Of a stretch of 64,000 nucleotides of DNA, positions 55,105-63,750 are shown one piece after another (position 1 is the first letter of the stretch; every line of letters begins with the position of its first letter). Below the pieces are notes generated by a model. It searched no databases, had not been told where the DNA came from, and saw nothing but the letters and a program-made list of their open reading frames with translations. Position numbers and translations under genes: made by a program. The stretch comes from Planococcus chinensis (lineage in GTDB: Bacteria > Bacillota > Bacilli > Bacillales_A > Planococcaceae): positions 39,937 through 103,936 of the forward strand of contig NZ_JABWTK010000010.1 of the NCBI RefSeq assembly GCF_020071995.1, written 5' to 3'.

Positions 55105-55944
55105 TCAATCTGTATAAAACATAAAGGCAAACGCGCCTACTCCCGTATGGGTTGAAATGACGGGTGTCGTATAATCCATTTTAATATCCGTAAATCCGGC
55201 TGCTTCCAGCTCTTGTTTCAAAGGATTGGCCATATTAAAGCCTTCTGCATGGGCTATGCCGATCCCTTTCACTTGTTTCCCCTGCGTCCGCTCTTTAAAG
55301 TCATCCATCAAATACTGGACCACTTGCTTGTAGCTGCGGGCTTTTGCAACAGGCGTGTATTCTCCGCCGTCGAGCGAAGCAATCGGCTTGATTTTCAGGA
55401 TAGAGCCGACCAATGCCCGCCCTTTTCCGATCCGTCCGCCTTTCACCATATTGTCAAGCGTATCCAGAATGACATAAAGCTTGGAGTTTTCGCGTATGAG
55501 GTCCAAGCGTGCCACTATTTCATCCATCGTCTTTCCTGCTCTTGCCAGATCGGCCGCCTCCAGCACTTGGAAAGCAAGTGCGTGGGAGATGTAGCGGGAA
55601 TCGACGACTGTAACGTCTGTATCCGTAAGTTCAGCTGCCGTGCGTGCGGATTCCACGGTGCCGCTCATGCCGCCCGTCATGTGGATGGACAGCACTTGAT
55701 CGCCGTTTTGGCCTAAGCGGTCGTACAATTCCTTGAAAACGCCCGGAGCCGGCTGAGAACTTTTCGGCAATTCAGGGCTGTTTGCCATTAATTCCAGAAA
55801 GGCTTTCGGTTCCAAGTCCACGCGGTCAAGGTAGGTTTTCCCGCCGATTTGGATGTTTAATGGAACTACATGCAGATTATATTGTTTAATGACTTCAGGG
55901 TTCAAGTCTGAGGTGGAATCTGTTACGATGTGGATTTTTGGCAT
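55105..55944 (-). CDS. DegV family fatty-acid-binding protein
   Basis: A 279-residue DegV (FakB-like) protein. N-terminal IVTDSTSDLNPEV and mid SIHMTGGMSGTVESAR are the family's ligand-head motifs, which in FakB hold a fatty acid for phosphorylation by FakA. ATG 55944 has AAGGAG upstream; the longer frame to 56001 is rejected because it runs into the plsC terminator. First gene of the degV-ypmR-ypmS-msrA-msrB operon. Confidence 0.9.
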   Translation of the reverse strand: MPKIHIVTDSTSDLNPEVIKQYNLHVVPLNIQIGGKTYLDRVDLEPKAFLELMANSPELPKSSQPAPGVFKELYDRLGQNGDQVLSIHMTGGMSGTVESARTAAELTDTDVTVVDSRYISHALAFQVLEAADLARAGKTMDEIVARLDLIRENSKLYVILDTLDNMVKGGRIGKGRALVGSILKIKPIASLDGGEYTPVAKARSYKQVVQYLMDDFKERTQGKQVKGIGIAHAEGFNMANPLKQELEAAGFTDIKMDYTTPVISTHTGVGAFAFMFYTD

Positions 55945-56006
55945 GTCTTCACTCTCCTTATTTCTTATATTCCTATAATGGAACGGCCTGAAACGTCGCA
56001 CCGTTT

Positions 56007-56033
56007 GGAAAAACAGACCTACTGGAGATCTGT
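56007..56033 (-). terminator. Terminator of thyA-dfrA-plsC
   Basis: ACAGATCT pairs with AGGTCTGT (one G-U), loop CCAGT, then TTTTCC on the minus strand. The plsC stop codon is inside the loop. Confidence 0.75.
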
Positions 56034-56762
56034 TTTTTTCTGTGCCATCGCCTGGACTTCCACTTCAATTGTATTTTTGACTTTTTCGATCAATTGCTTG
56101 GCGTTCATTTTTTCAATTTCTTGGGCCGTAATCGGTTCAAGCACGCCGATTGTTACGTGCCCGGGCCGGATTTGGTTATTGTTTTTTTCCATAATATCCG
56201 ATGTGCCGTGTATGGCAATCGGCACAATCGGTACTCCTGCATCCTTGGCAATGCGGATGAAACCGGATTTAAAGTCGATTAAGCCTTCGCCTTTGGAGCG
56301 GGTGCCTTCCGGAAAGATCAGGATGGAATGGCCGTCTTTCAGTTTCCCGACTGTATCCGCAATCGATTTATAAGCGCTTTTTCGGTCCGTCCGGTCCAAA
56401 AACACACAATTCATGTCTTCCATATATACCGGGATCACCGGAAATTTTTTCACTTCTTTTTTGGAAATAAACCCGAACGGCTTCGGAATTTCCGAAAGCA
56501 GCACCGGGATGTCAAAATTGCCTTCATGGTTGGCTACAAGAAGTGCGGCGCCGTCCGGCAAATGTTCAAGCCCGCTCGTTTCTATCCGGCTCCTTGTCCG
56601 CTCCATGATGCCTTTCGCCCATTTCCGGGGTTCCGTATGAATGAGGGCGTCGTATTCCTGTTTGCTCAAATTCTCTTTTTGCGCTCGGAACTTTTTCAAA
56701 TTCATTGCTGCAATCGGCAAATAGCCGAATAAAAACGAGAAAGTCCGGAGAGATTTATACAT
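56019..56762 (-). CDS. plsC: Lysophospholipid (1-acylglycerol-3-phosphate) acyltransferase
   Basis: A 247-residue PlsC-type acyltransferase (B. subtilis YpkP-like) that adds the second acyl chain to phosphatidic acid. Catalytic NHEGNFD near residue 82 and FPEGTRSKGE near 155 are the family motifs I and III. Start is ATG 56762, which overlaps the end of dfrA by 8 bases; the longer frame to 56882 lies inside dfrA. Last gene of thyA-dfrA-plsC. Confidence 0.9.
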   Translation of the reverse strand: MYKSLRTFSFLFGYLPIAAMNLKKFRAQKENLSKQEYDALIHTEPRKWAKGIMERTRSRIETSGLEHLPDGAALLVANHEGNFDIPVLLSEIPKPFGFISKKEVKKFPVIPVYMEDMNCVFLDRTDRKSAYKSIADTVGKLKDGHSILIFPEGTRSKGEGLIDFKSGFIRIAKDAGVPIVPIAIHGTSDIMEKNNNQIRPGHVTIGVLEPITAQEIEKMNAKQLIEKVKNTIEVEVQAMAQKKTDLQ

Positions 56763-57243
56763 GGCGGTTGTTCCGTTCCAGCACCAGGTAAACAAACCGG
56801 ATGTCACCTGAAACCTGCTCTTCCGATTCGGAAACGGCTGTCCATTCCGCGCCGTATTCCGGGAAGAACGTATCCCCGTCAAACTCCTGCTTGATGAGCG
56901 TAATGTACAGGCGGTCTGCTTGCGGCAGAATGGTCCGGAAGATCTGTTCTCCGCCGATGACCATCACTTCTTCGTCCTGTTCTTTTGCAAGGCGAATTGC
57001 CTCGTCCAAATTATGCACCACATCGATGCCGTCTGCCCGGTATTCCGGATTGCGGGTCACCACGATATTTCGCCGCTTTGGCAGCGGACGCCCGATTGAT
57101 TCATACGTATTGCGCCCCATCACAATCCCTTTGCCGATGGTATGTTTTTTGAAATAGGCCAGATCTTCCGGGATATGCCAAGGCAACTGATTGTCTTTTC
57201 CGATTACCCGGTTCGGATCATGTGCGACCATTAATGAAATCAT
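56755..57243 (-). CDS. dfrA: Dihydrofolate reductase
   Basis: A 162-residue DHFR that regenerates tetrahydrofolate after thymidylate synthesis. Landmarks are VIGKDNQLPWHIPEDLAYFK (13-32) with the catalytic Asp/Glu position, GRNTYESIGRPLP near 43, and VIGGEQIF near 95. It is 12 bases after thyA on the same strand, the usual functional pair. Confidence 0.96.
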   Translation of the reverse strand: MISLMVAHDPNRVIGKDNQLPWHIPEDLAYFKKHTIGKGIVMGRNTYESIGRPLPKRRNIVVTRNPEYRADGIDVVHNLDEAIRLAKEQDEEVMVIGGEQIFRTILPQADRLYITLIKQEFDGDTFFPEYGAEWTAVSESEEQVSGDIRFVYLVLERNNRHV

Positions 57244-57255
57244 CTAAACTCCCCC

Positions 57256-58200
57256 TTAAACTGCAACAGGCGCTTTGATGCGCGGATGCGGATCATAGCC
57301 CTCAATCGTAATATCTGCCAGCTCCAAATCAAAAATCGATGCTACGTCTTCATTGATTTTCACGGTCGGCAGTTTTTTCGGTTCTCTGGACAGCTGTTCC
57401 GTCACTTGCTCAATGTGGTTTGAATACAGATGCGTATCTCCCGTTGTGTGGACAAAATCGCCCACTTCGAGGCCGCATTCACGGGCAACCAGATGCGTCA
57501 GCAAGGCGTAGGATGCAATATTGAACGGTACGCCCAAAAAGACATCGGCGCTGCGCTGGTACAATTGGCAGGACAATTTGCCGTCTGCTACATAGAACTG
57601 GAACATGATGTGGCATGGCGGAAGCGCCATCTCGTCGATAAATTCAGGGTTCCATGCCGTCACCAAGTGGCGGCGCGAATCCGGATTCTGTTTGATCGAT
57701 TCGATGACATTTTTCAACTGGTCAATCGTGCCGCCGTCGGTTTTCGCCCATGACCGCCATTGCTTGCCGTATACCGGGCCAAGGTCGCCGTATTTTTCGG
57801 CAAAGCCATCTTCGTTCAAAATTTTCTCCTGGAAAATCGCCATCTGTTCCTGATATAGTTCTGCAAATTCCGGATCTTTCTGAGAGCGTCTTCCGAAATC
57901 AGCCATATCCGGCCCCTCGTACTCGTCGCTTTCCACCCACTGGGCGAATGCCCATTCATCCCAGATGTGATTGTTTTCTTCCAATAGAGTCTTCACGTTC
58001 GTATCGCCTTTGATAAACCAAAGCAATTCCGAGACAATCAAGCGAAACGCCGTTTTTTTCGTAGTCATCAATGGAAAACCCTCATTTAAGTCAAAGCGCA
58101 TCTGGTGGCCGAACACACTCAAGGTGCCTGTACCGGTCCGGTCTTCCTTTTTCGCGCCATTATGTAAAATATGCTGGCATAAATCCAAGTATTGTTTCAT
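57256..58200 (-). CDS. thyA: Thymidylate synthase
   Basis: A 314-residue thymidylate synthase that methylates dUMP using methylenetetrahydrofolate. The catalytic Cys is in [12 protein letters not shown] near residue 196, followed by [13 protein letters not shown] and the C-terminal [12 protein letters not shown]. ThyA-type rather than flavin-dependent ThyX. It leads thyA-dfrA-plsC and has its own AT-rich promoter region after a terminator. Confidence 0.96.
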   Translation of the reverse strand: MKQYLDLCQHILHNGAKKEDRTGTGTLSVFGHQMRFDLNEGFPLMTTKKTAFRLIVSELLWFIKGDTNVKTLLEENNHIWDEWAFAQWVESDEYEGPDMADFGRRSQKDPEFAELYQEQMAIFQEKILNEDGFAEKYGDLGPVYGKQWRSWAKTDGGTIDQLKNVIESIKQNPDSRRHLVTAWNPEFIDEMALPPCHIMFQFYVADGKLSCQLYQRSADVFLGVPFNIASYALLTHLVARECGLEVGDFVHTTGDTHLYSNHIEQVTEQLSREPKKLPTVKINEDVASIFDLELADITIEGYDPHPRIKAPVAV

Positions 58201-58246
58201 TTTTATTCGCCTCCATTATTATGTTTATCATAACAAAAACACACAA

Positions 58247-58274
58247 AAAAAACCGTTACAAATGTAACGGTTTT
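58247..58274 (-). terminator. Terminator of ypjP
   Basis: AAAACCGTTACA / TGTAACGGTTTT, 12-bp stem with a two-base loop, then T8 on the minus strand. Confidence 0.9.
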
Positions 58275-58305
58275 AAGAAGCTGTCAATATTGAAAATTTT
58301 CGCTT

Positions 58306-58902
58306 TTACGAAAGCCATTTAGGCGGTGTGTTTTTGGACCAGTAAATATCGCCCAGGGCAATATGCTTTTGGAAATTGTCTTCCGCTACATGGTAATGGA
58401 AATTAAAGAAAAAGCCTTCAAGCGGTTTTTTCTCGGTTCTAACATGAAAACGGATGGCATCTTTGGAAGTTTCGGTATCGTAAATGTGAAAAATCTTTTC
58501 TGAATAATCACCGGAAGGTTTTTCGGAAATTGCCAGTTTGCGCAAAGTTTCAGTATCCATGCCGGCAAAGTGCATATCAATTGCCTGCTGAATATTCGGC
58601 AAAATGGCCGTCTCGAATTCATCTTTGATCACCGGTCCGATTTTTGTCCCGAATTTAAGGTATGCCTGTTCTTCGGCCGTTTTATGTACGATATCCAGGA
58701 TTGAGGGATGGGTATCGTAATAAAGTTCACTCGGATCGATCCAGTCAAAACTATATTGTTTGTCATTGCCAGATGATGCCTGCGAATTGCTTAACGCTTT
58801 TTCATCCAATAAAGTTTCCCAAATCAGATGGCTGGGTGAAATCGCTCCCAAGGTTAAGACAGCCACTGCAATCATCAAAGACTTTTGCCACCACTTCTTC
58901 AT
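58306..58902 (-). CDS. ypjP: YpjP family protein
   Basis: A 198-residue protein with an N-terminal signal or anchor (residues about 6-26) and an extracellular domain with FDWIDPSELYYDTHPSI-like and HYHVAEDNFQKHIALGDIYW motifs of YpjP. Function unknown. B. subtilis ypjP is also next to the thymidylate synthase gene. ATG 58902 has AAGGTG upstream. Confidence 0.85.
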   Translation of the reverse strand: MKKWWQKSLMIAVAVLTLGAISPSHLIWETLLDEKALSNSQASSGNDKQYSFDWIDPSELYYDTHPSILDIVHKTAEEQAYLKFGTKIGPVIKDEFETAILPNIQQAIDMHFAGMDTETLRKLAISEKPSGDYSEKIFHIYDTETSKDAIRFHVRTEKKPLEGFFFNFHYHVAEDNFQKHIALGDIYWSKNTPPKWLS

Positions 58903-59048
58903 CCATATCACCTTCAATTTTGAACATTTTATTAACGCGTGTTGTAATTTATACGAATTTCGTCTGTAAAGGTTTCATCTTCTTGAAATTCATTGTACAA
59001 TAATAGTAATCATTTAGCTCTGTTTTTTTGAAAAAGGAGGATTTTTTC

Positions 59049-59126
59049 ATGGATGCTTCATTGCTTATCGGTATTGGACTATTATTTATGCTTGGATATT
59101 TAGCTTCATTGAGCTTCACAGACTGA
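59049..59126 (+). CDS. 25-residue single-pass membrane peptide
   Basis: An ATG with a full AAAGGAGG 8 bases upstream opens a 25-codon frame encoding MDASLLIGIGLLFMLGYLAS and LSFTD, a single hydrophobic helix with short acidic ends. A strong terminator follows 29 bases after the stop. Gene, ribosome site and terminator together make a complete tiny unit between ypjP and ypiP. No function known. It could be a membrane-protein modulator or, less likely, a type I toxin. Confidence 0.7.
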   Translation: MDASLLIGIGLLFMLGYLASLSFTD

Positions 59127-59154
59127 AGAATTCTTCCAGTTCGCTGGAAAACAA

Positions 59155-59180
59155 AAAGGCAGCCCACTGGGCTGCCTTTT
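59155..59180 (+). terminator. Terminator of the 25-residue peptide gene
   Basis: AAGGCAGCCC / GGGCTGCCTT stem with a 4-base loop and a T7 run. It may also serve ypiP on the other strand. Confidence 0.92.
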
Positions 59181-59245
59181 TTTATTATCGCAAGATATGG
59201 TTTTTGATTAGAAAAATCCCCCATACCAATAGCTATCGACAGCCT

Positions 59246-60025
59246 TCATTGCTGGCGGCAGTCAATGAAACCATAGTGGAATTTCGTATTCGGCCGCACT
59301 CTTCGGACAAAACCGTACTTTTCAAAATCAACTGACCGGAAATGCGCTTTCAGGACAACGCTTTTGCGGGCTGCCCGAACCGCTTCCTTGACCCATTCGC
59401 CCGTCAGCTGGCTATTGTTTGCCGTTCCCCGAAGCGGTGTAAAATTCGAGGCTTCTGTAATTTCTTCCGTAAACATCGGGTCCATGTACACCACGTCCAC
59501 GGCATTGTCCGGCAAACTTTTCAATACATCCACTGCGTTCTTTGAAACAACCCGGATCCGTTTCATCGCCTCATCCAAGTGCGGCATCGCATCATATTGG
59601 CCCAAGCCTTGTTCGATGACGTAAGCGAGGACTGGGTGGCTTTCACAGCCGATGACTTCGCCTTTACTGCCGACCCGGTAGGCCGCAACGATGGCGTCTG
59701 ATGCCATGCCAAGCGTGCAATCAAAAAAGACTTCTCCCGCTTCAAGGTTTGAAACGGCTATAAGCGGATCTTCTTCAATCGGGCGTTTTGTCCGGAAAGC
59801 TGCCGAATTGGGATGAAAAAAGAACGGCTCGGTTTTGCCCAATGGGTAAAACTCGAGTCGTCCTTTTGCTGCAACCAGCACATCCGCGCATTCTTCCGCA
59901 TGGATTTTTTCAATCGAACGCTTTTTCCGGAGCACAAACGGGATGGAAAGATCTGTTGCCGCTTGAGCTGCCAGTCGGTCGGTTTTGCCGTTCGGCCGGT
60001 ATGCTGTCGTTACAATGGTCTTCAC
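59246..60025 (-). CDS. ypiP: Class I SAM-dependent methyltransferase (YpiP/RsmJ-like)
   Basis: A 259-residue methyltransferase. SAM-binding motif I is FFDCTLGMASDAIVAAYRVG near 100-119. The catalytic motif is DVVYMDPMF near 178, of the DPPF type used for rRNA or DNA base methylation. It resembles YpiP and RsmJ, so rRNA is the likely target. It overlaps brxB by 4 bases (ATGA), the same pair as in B. subtilis. Confidence 0.86.
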   Translation of the reverse strand: MKTIVTTAYRPNGKTDRLAAQAATDLSIPFVLRKKRSIEKIHAEECADVLVAAKGRLEFYPLGKTEPFFFHPNSAAFRTKRPIEEDPLIAVSNLEAGEVFFDCTLGMASDAIVAAYRVGSKGEVIGCESHPVLAYVIEQGLGQYDAMPHLDEAMKRIRVVSKNAVDVLKSLPDNAVDVVYMDPMFTEEITEASNFTPLRGTANNSQLTGEWVKEAVRAARKSVVLKAHFRSVDFEKYGFVRRVRPNTKFHYGFIDCRQQ

Positions 60026-60459
60026 TGTGCTGATACCTGCTCCAACACTTGAGTCAAGTGATCGCGGATATGGTCTACATCGTGGTCTTCAATTTGTTCA
60101 CGTGGAATAAAATACGCCAGCTGCCCGTCTTTCAAAACGGCAATCGAAGGCGAAGAAGGCGGGACATCTTCAAAGTAACTGCGCATTTGAGCCGTCGCTT
60201 CTTTGTCCTGCCCTGCAAAAACCGTTACTAAGTGATCCGGTTTCGCAGCAGTTGTCTCCAAAGCTTCGATTACTGCCGGACGTGCCAGTCCTGCTGCACA
60301 GCCGCAAACTGAGTTGATTACCACTAAGCTGGTTCCTTGTGCTTCCGCCATATGTTCGTTTACTTCTTCAGCTGTCGTTAATTCTTTGAAGCCGTTTGTT
60401 GTCAGTTCTTGGCGCATTGGGACAACAATGCCTTTCATGTACTCATCATATGCGTTCAT
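60022..60459 (-). CDS. brxB: Bacilliredoxin BrxB (YphP family)
   Basis: A 145-residue thioredoxin-fold protein with the CGC active site in NSVCGCAAGLARP near residue 53. It removes bacillithiol from S-bacillithiolated proteins. It also has the family block LVTVFAGQDKEATAQMR and the cis-Pro region in SSPSIAVLKDG. First gene of brxB-ypiP. Confidence 0.94.
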   Translation of the reverse strand: MNAYDEYMKGIVVPMRQELTTNGFKELTTAEEVNEHMAEAQGTSLVVINSVCGCAAGLARPAVIEALETTAAKPDHLVTVFAGQDKEATAQMRSYFEDVPPSSPSIAVLKDGQLAYFIPREQIEDHDVDHIRDHLTQVLEQVSAQ

Positions 60460-60697
60460 GGTTTCCCTACTTTCGTATAGTCTGTTTTCCGCTGGGTGAA
60501 TAGCGTTTTCTCCTTACCATTCTAACCCAAGACTTATACGCTTTCATAGTTTTTCGCTTCTGCAAGTATTTGTCTGCTTGTCTTAATCCATTTTTCAATC
60601 ATCTATTTCAAATTTCCTCTTGGTCCGCATCCGTTCAAATCGCTTAAGGCAAAAGCCTCGGGAGGAGCTAAAAGGCCTCGTTAAAATAGGATTTTTT

Positions 60698-61054
60698 TTA
60701 ATGGACAACCATGACTTCTACCACTTCGTCCAGCGGCAATCGCTTGATCCCGAATGGATCGTCGTAGTAGATGGATTTTGTGTCGGGGTTCATTCGTTTA
60801 ATGGTACCGATATGATACTGAAACTCATGGTCTTTCCAGGATTTTATTCTGACGGTGCATTTGCTTTGCATGGCCGCTTCAATTTCCTCTTGAATCACCT
60901 GTGAGTCCCAATCGTCCAGTTCCGGCTTGTTCTCGCTGTTATTTTCTTCGAACCACTGGCTCAGTTTACTTATATGTCTAGTCAGCTTCAGCCCTTGGAT
61001 ATGCTCTTGGCCATTGGCATGATCGCTTTTTTCAATTTTTCTTGTCAATACCAT
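60698..61054 (-). CDS. YolD-like family protein
   Basis: A 118-residue protein with the YolD-like core in its C-terminal half: a segment ending HIGTIKRMNPDTKSIYYDD, then RLPLDEVVEV. YolD-like genes commonly accompany Y-family DNA polymerases (YqjW, UvrX) in SOS operons. Here there is none adjacent, but a LexA-type box lies just upstream. AAAGGAGG precedes the ATG. Likely a DNA-damage-induced accessory protein; exact role unknown. Confidence 0.82.
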   Translation of the reverse strand: MVLTRKIEKSDHANGQEHIQGLKLTRHISKLSQWFEENNSENKPELDDWDSQVIQEEIEAAMQSKCTVRIKSWKDHEFQYHIGTIKRMNPDTKSIYYDDPFGIKRLPLDEVVEVMVVH

Positions 61055-61080
61055 GGTAGTTCCTCCTTTATGAAGAGTTA

Positions 61081-61094
61081 AGAACGTTTGTTCT
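61081..61094 (-). promoter_or_regulatory. Candidate LexA (DinR) box
   Basis: AGAAC-GTTT-GTTCT on the plus strand. Read as AGAACAAACGTTCT it fits the Bacillus LexA core GAAC-RNRY-GTTC at every position. It lies 27 bases before the YolD-like start, after TATATT and TATTAAT sequences that could be its -10. Confidence 0.72.
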
Positions 61095-61295
61095 ATTAAT
61101 ATACCATAAAGTATTCGGAAAATACAAATATAATAAAAAAATATTAATTTGTTAATTAGGTCCAGAGAAATTGCTTATTGATCTAACTCATCCAAGCTTT
61201 TATCAACACTCCTCCCACCCAATGCCACATATGTATGTTTTATGAACAAGGTAACAATGAACCCTCCATAATTTTTATTTTCAAGTGAACATGTC

Positions 61296-61324
61296 TTGTA
61301 AAATACTGATAGCCATACTAATAT
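61296..61324 (+). promoter_or_regulatory. Promoter of the small gene at 61408
   Basis: TTGTAA, a 17-base spacer and TAATAT. The gap 61055-61407 otherwise holds only the LexA box and AT-rich DNA. Confidence 0.55.
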
Positions 61325-61407
61325 AAGTGCAACGTTGACCTGAGTTAAATTTCATTTCTATAGGCTTGCGTGAAAAAGGATCCACTATAGAGAAGGGGTT
61401 GAAGCCC

Positions 61408-61653
61408 ATGGATACAGTAAAGGATGTAGAGATTTACCTTTTAAGCAAAAAGAACAATTTAACGGCGCGGCGTTGGGCAAGAAACAAACGGCTCAAGCAG
61501 CGGATTTTGGAAAAGCACCTGACATGGAACGGCGACCAACTAAAAATCAATCGAATCGATAGGCTGAAGCCTTTGCACTCGAATATCGATCATTATTTGG
61601 AGAATCCCGCATTAATAGATGACCAATTCAGGCATGAAGCAGATCAAGCTTGA
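61408..61653 (+). CDS. Small basic hypothetical protein
   Basis: An 81-residue, strongly basic protein in its first half (RRWARNKRLKQRILEKHL near 22-39), so it may touch nucleic acid, then an acidic tail. No known motif. ATG 61408 follows AGAAGGGG. It is divergent from the LexA-controlled YolD-like gene and has its own promoter and terminator, so I think it is real. Function unknown. Confidence 0.65.
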   Translation: MDTVKDVEIYLLSKKNNLTARRWARNKRLKQRILEKHLTWNGDQLKINRIDRLKPLHSNIDHYLENPALIDDQFRHEADQA

Positions 61654-61690
61654 ACTTCTTTTATTGAATCCCGAAACTATTGTTAAACTG

Positions 61691-61731
61691 AAAAGCAGTG
61701 GATGACCTTAAATGGCCATCCACTGCTTTTT
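61691..61731. terminator. Bidirectional terminator
   Basis: AAAAGCAGTGGATG pairs with CATCCACTGCTTTT between convergent genes, with A and T runs on both sides. Confidence 0.9.
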
Positions 61732-61773
61732 AATATTTTGTAAATCTGGTTTAAAGAATTTTATCCAAGCCCG

Positions 61774-62154
61774 TTAAATTTGTGTGATTGCACAAAATGC
61801 CCCTGCCGGGTACTCGATCACTGCATAGCTGCCCGATCCAATTGAAGTTTTCGGTTCATAATGGACTTTTCCGCCCAGTTTTCTGCATGCACCAAGGCTC
61901 TCGTTCAAATCGTTTACCGTAAAGTAGACCAGCCAGACCGGAGGCAATGCTGCATTTTCTCCTTCCGGATGGCAGATGCCTGCCACGGGTTGTCCGTCTG
62001 TACGCGTCATGACATAATCATCGTAATTCCCCATGCTCAATCCGCCATGCTGCCATCCGATTACTTGTTCATAAAAATCCCTTACTTGTTCAGTGTGAGC
62101 AATGGTTAAATCAGCGGATAGGATGGCACCGGGGATGGGTTTCCGGTCTTCCAT
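61774..62154 (-). CDS. VOC family (glyoxalase/bleomycin-resistance fold) protein
   Basis: A 126-residue single VOC-domain-like pair. The first half has HTEQVRDFYEQVIGWQHGGL and the second WLVYFTVNDLNESLGACRKL, then KVHYEPKTSIGSGSYAVIEY. Members bind metals and act as lyases, isomerases, dioxygenases or antibiotic binders. No substrate can be named. ATG 62154 with GAGG upstream. Confidence 0.85.
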   Translation of the reverse strand: MEDRKPIPGAILSADLTIAHTEQVRDFYEQVIGWQHGGLSMGNYDDYVMTRTDGQPVAGICHPEGENAALPPVWLVYFTVNDLNESLGACRKLGGKVHYEPKTSIGSGSYAVIEYPAGAFCAITQI

Positions 62155-62194
62155 TTTCATTCCTCGCTTTCATTCAATTGGTTTCATTGCTGAA

Positions 62195-62509
62195 CTACGT
62201 GCCAAGATTCGGGTATCTTCTGTTTGCATTTAATTTTCTGCACAGTTTATGGTGGGATTCAGATCCAATGTCATCCGGCAAAGTCACGGGTTCAGCTTCA
62301 ATTACAATATTCTCCGCCATATAACGGCTTGCATCCAATTTCTCGTAATAATGATGGACATTTATGACATAAAAAGCGCAAAGCCCATCATCTTCCCGAA
62401 AATTAAGAAAGTCTCCGGGAATCGGCCGATAAAAAGAGTCTTCGGAAATCGGGATGGTAAACTGCATCTCCCCGCCTCCCGGAGGCACAACATGTACAGC
62501 AATTTCCAA
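62195..62509 (-). CDS. Hypothetical protein
   Basis: A 104-residue protein, beta-rich in the first half (FTIPISEDSFYRPIPGDFLN), no membrane segment, basic C-terminus. I do not recognise it. GGAAGGTG is 7 bases before the TTG at 62509, which I take as the start; the longer frame to 62530 begins before that site. It lies between two small genes with no sign of an operon. Confidence 0.6.
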   Translation of the reverse strand: MEIAVHVVPPGGGEMQFTIPISEDSFYRPIPGDFLNFREDDGLCAFYVINVHHYYEKLDASRYMAENIVIEAEPVTLPDDIGSESHHKLCRKLNANRRYPNLGT

Positions 62510-62703
62510 AGTGAAGCACCTTCCTTTCAACTAAAAAATCAAATTGCAGCAAGAATGCGGTGCAGTCCATATATTTCATTTACATGTCTTTCCTGTAAAA
62601 ATCCCCTAAAAAAAGGGAACCCATGGTATACTGTAGCTATTGCAACACATGGATTCTATTTGACTTTTCTTAGTCACTTTCCATTTCGGAAAGGAGAATG
62701 CAA

Positions 62704-62946
62704 ATGTCTTATGAAAGCATTAAAGACCTTTTAGCAACAGTCCGTTATTACCACACCGTCAATATTGAGCAGTCTTTCCACCGGGAGGATCAAGCTTATA
62801 TCTCCGTCAAGTGCCTTAAAAATACCCGCACTTTGGAATTGACCTTTATTGACAGCAAAGCAATCGTTCTCTATGAAAGTATTGAAGATGCCGCCCTTGC
62901 CATCTACGAAGCGATTAATACACCAGAGATTTCCCAAACTTCCTGA
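62704..62946 (+). CDS. Small protein, possibly YkuJ-like (DUF1797)
   Basis: An 80-residue alpha-beta protein: a helical start (SYESIKDLLATVRYYHT), a strand pair around YISVKCLKNTRTLELTFID, and a final helix (IEDAALAIYEAI). The order resembles YkuJ/DUF1797, but sequence support is weak. AAAGGAG is 8 bases upstream of the ATG and a terminator follows directly. Function unknown. Confidence 0.65.
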   Translation: MSYESIKDLLATVRYYHTVNIEQSFHREDQAYISVKCLKNTRTLELTFIDSKAIVLYESIEDAALAIYEAINTPEISQTS

Positions 62947-62965
62947 ATTTCAGGAAGTTTTTTTA
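62937..62965 (+). terminator. Terminator of the gene at 62704
   Basis: AAACTTCCTG / CAGGAAGTTT (with AATT loop) and a T7 run; it overlaps the last codons. Confidence 0.9.
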
Positions 62966-63002
62966 TATAGTTGCTTAAAACCATTTATCATTGTCCCGAA
63001 AA

Positions 63003-63317
63003 TCAGAATTGCTCGTATTTGTGATTGATGAAGTGGAGCATTTCTTCAAACAAGCTGGCATCATACCACACATACGGCACCACTTGGGTTACGCCGTCGC
63101 TTTTGATTTGCAGGTTGGTGGCGCTTAACTGAACAATTTTTGAGTCATCGACGTCTTCCTCTTTTTCTTTGATTTCGCGGCCCGAAAATTCCCGTTTCAC
63201 CTTATCAAAAAAATAATTGCGTTTTTTTTCACTGTCAAAGTCCCAAGATTCGTATTTCCCTTGGCATAAAATCTCGATGGAATAAATTTCGTTGTCCAGT
63301 TCCAGTTCGTTGTCCAT
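63003..63317 (-). CDS. Hypothetical protein
   Basis: A 104-residue acidic protein. The first part (LELDNEIYSIEILCQGKYES) suggests a beta-strand pair; a charged helix (KKRNYFFDKVKREFSGREI) follows. No membrane segment and no known family. GGGGG is 8 bases before the ATG. Isolated gene, followed on the other side by repeats. Confidence 0.6.
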   Translation of the reverse strand: MDNELELDNEIYSIEILCQGKYESWDFDSEKKRNYFFDKVKREFSGREIKEKEEDVDDSKIVQLSATNLQIKSDGVTQVVPYVWYDASLFEEMLHFINHKYEQF

Positions 63318-63408
63318 GTATATACCCCCTATTGGCTTTAACTGCTGAATTTAATGGTTTAGTGCAGTTTACCTCTTTCGGGTCTTTGGAAAACCTTTTC
63401 AATCATAA

Positions 63409-63439
63409 AAAGCCGACGGATTTTATTCCGCCGGCTTTC
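63409..63439. terminator. Hairpin, terminator-like
   Basis: AAAGCCGACGG / CCGCCGGCTTT stem with A-run upstream and T's inside the loop. No gene precedes it on the plus strand; it may stop transcripts entering from the right. Confidence 0.6.
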
Positions 63440-63470
63440 TATGCTGTCGAGAAACCCTGACAGTCTGAAC

Positions 63471-63660
63471 CATTCCGCTTCAGGCGGACGCTTTTCGCGG
63501 GCTCGCGCCGAGCCGCTTCGTCGCTTCGCGACTCCAGGGTCTCGACGGCTTCGCTTTCCCGCAGAAAAGGCATTGGCCGAAGCCTGCGAGGGCAGGCCTT
63601 TGCGACGAAGCTAGCGCTGCGATGCAGGAGCAGTGGTTTTTCGCCGCCTTCCGCTTCATT
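63471..63660. repeat. GC-rich intergenic repeat, type B, copy 1
   Basis: Starts CATTCCGCTTCAGGCGG, then CGCGGGCTCGCGCCGAGCC, GGGTCTCGACGGC and TCGCTTTCCCGCAG. It is far richer in G+C than its surroundings and contains no supported gene. An inverted, diverged copy lies at 63751-63850. Confidence 0.72.
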
Positions 63661-63750
63661 CTATTCCTGCTTCTTTACCAGGATCTACGTGAAAAGAGGG
63701 AATAAAATGAAGCACACCTTGGTTTCTTGCCTTCCCTTGATATGGAGCAA

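Noticed and set aside
59049..59126. Type I toxin interpretation of the 25-residue peptide
   Set aside because: No antisense RNA promoter or overlapping hairpin typical of such pairs was evident, so only a membrane peptide is claimed.
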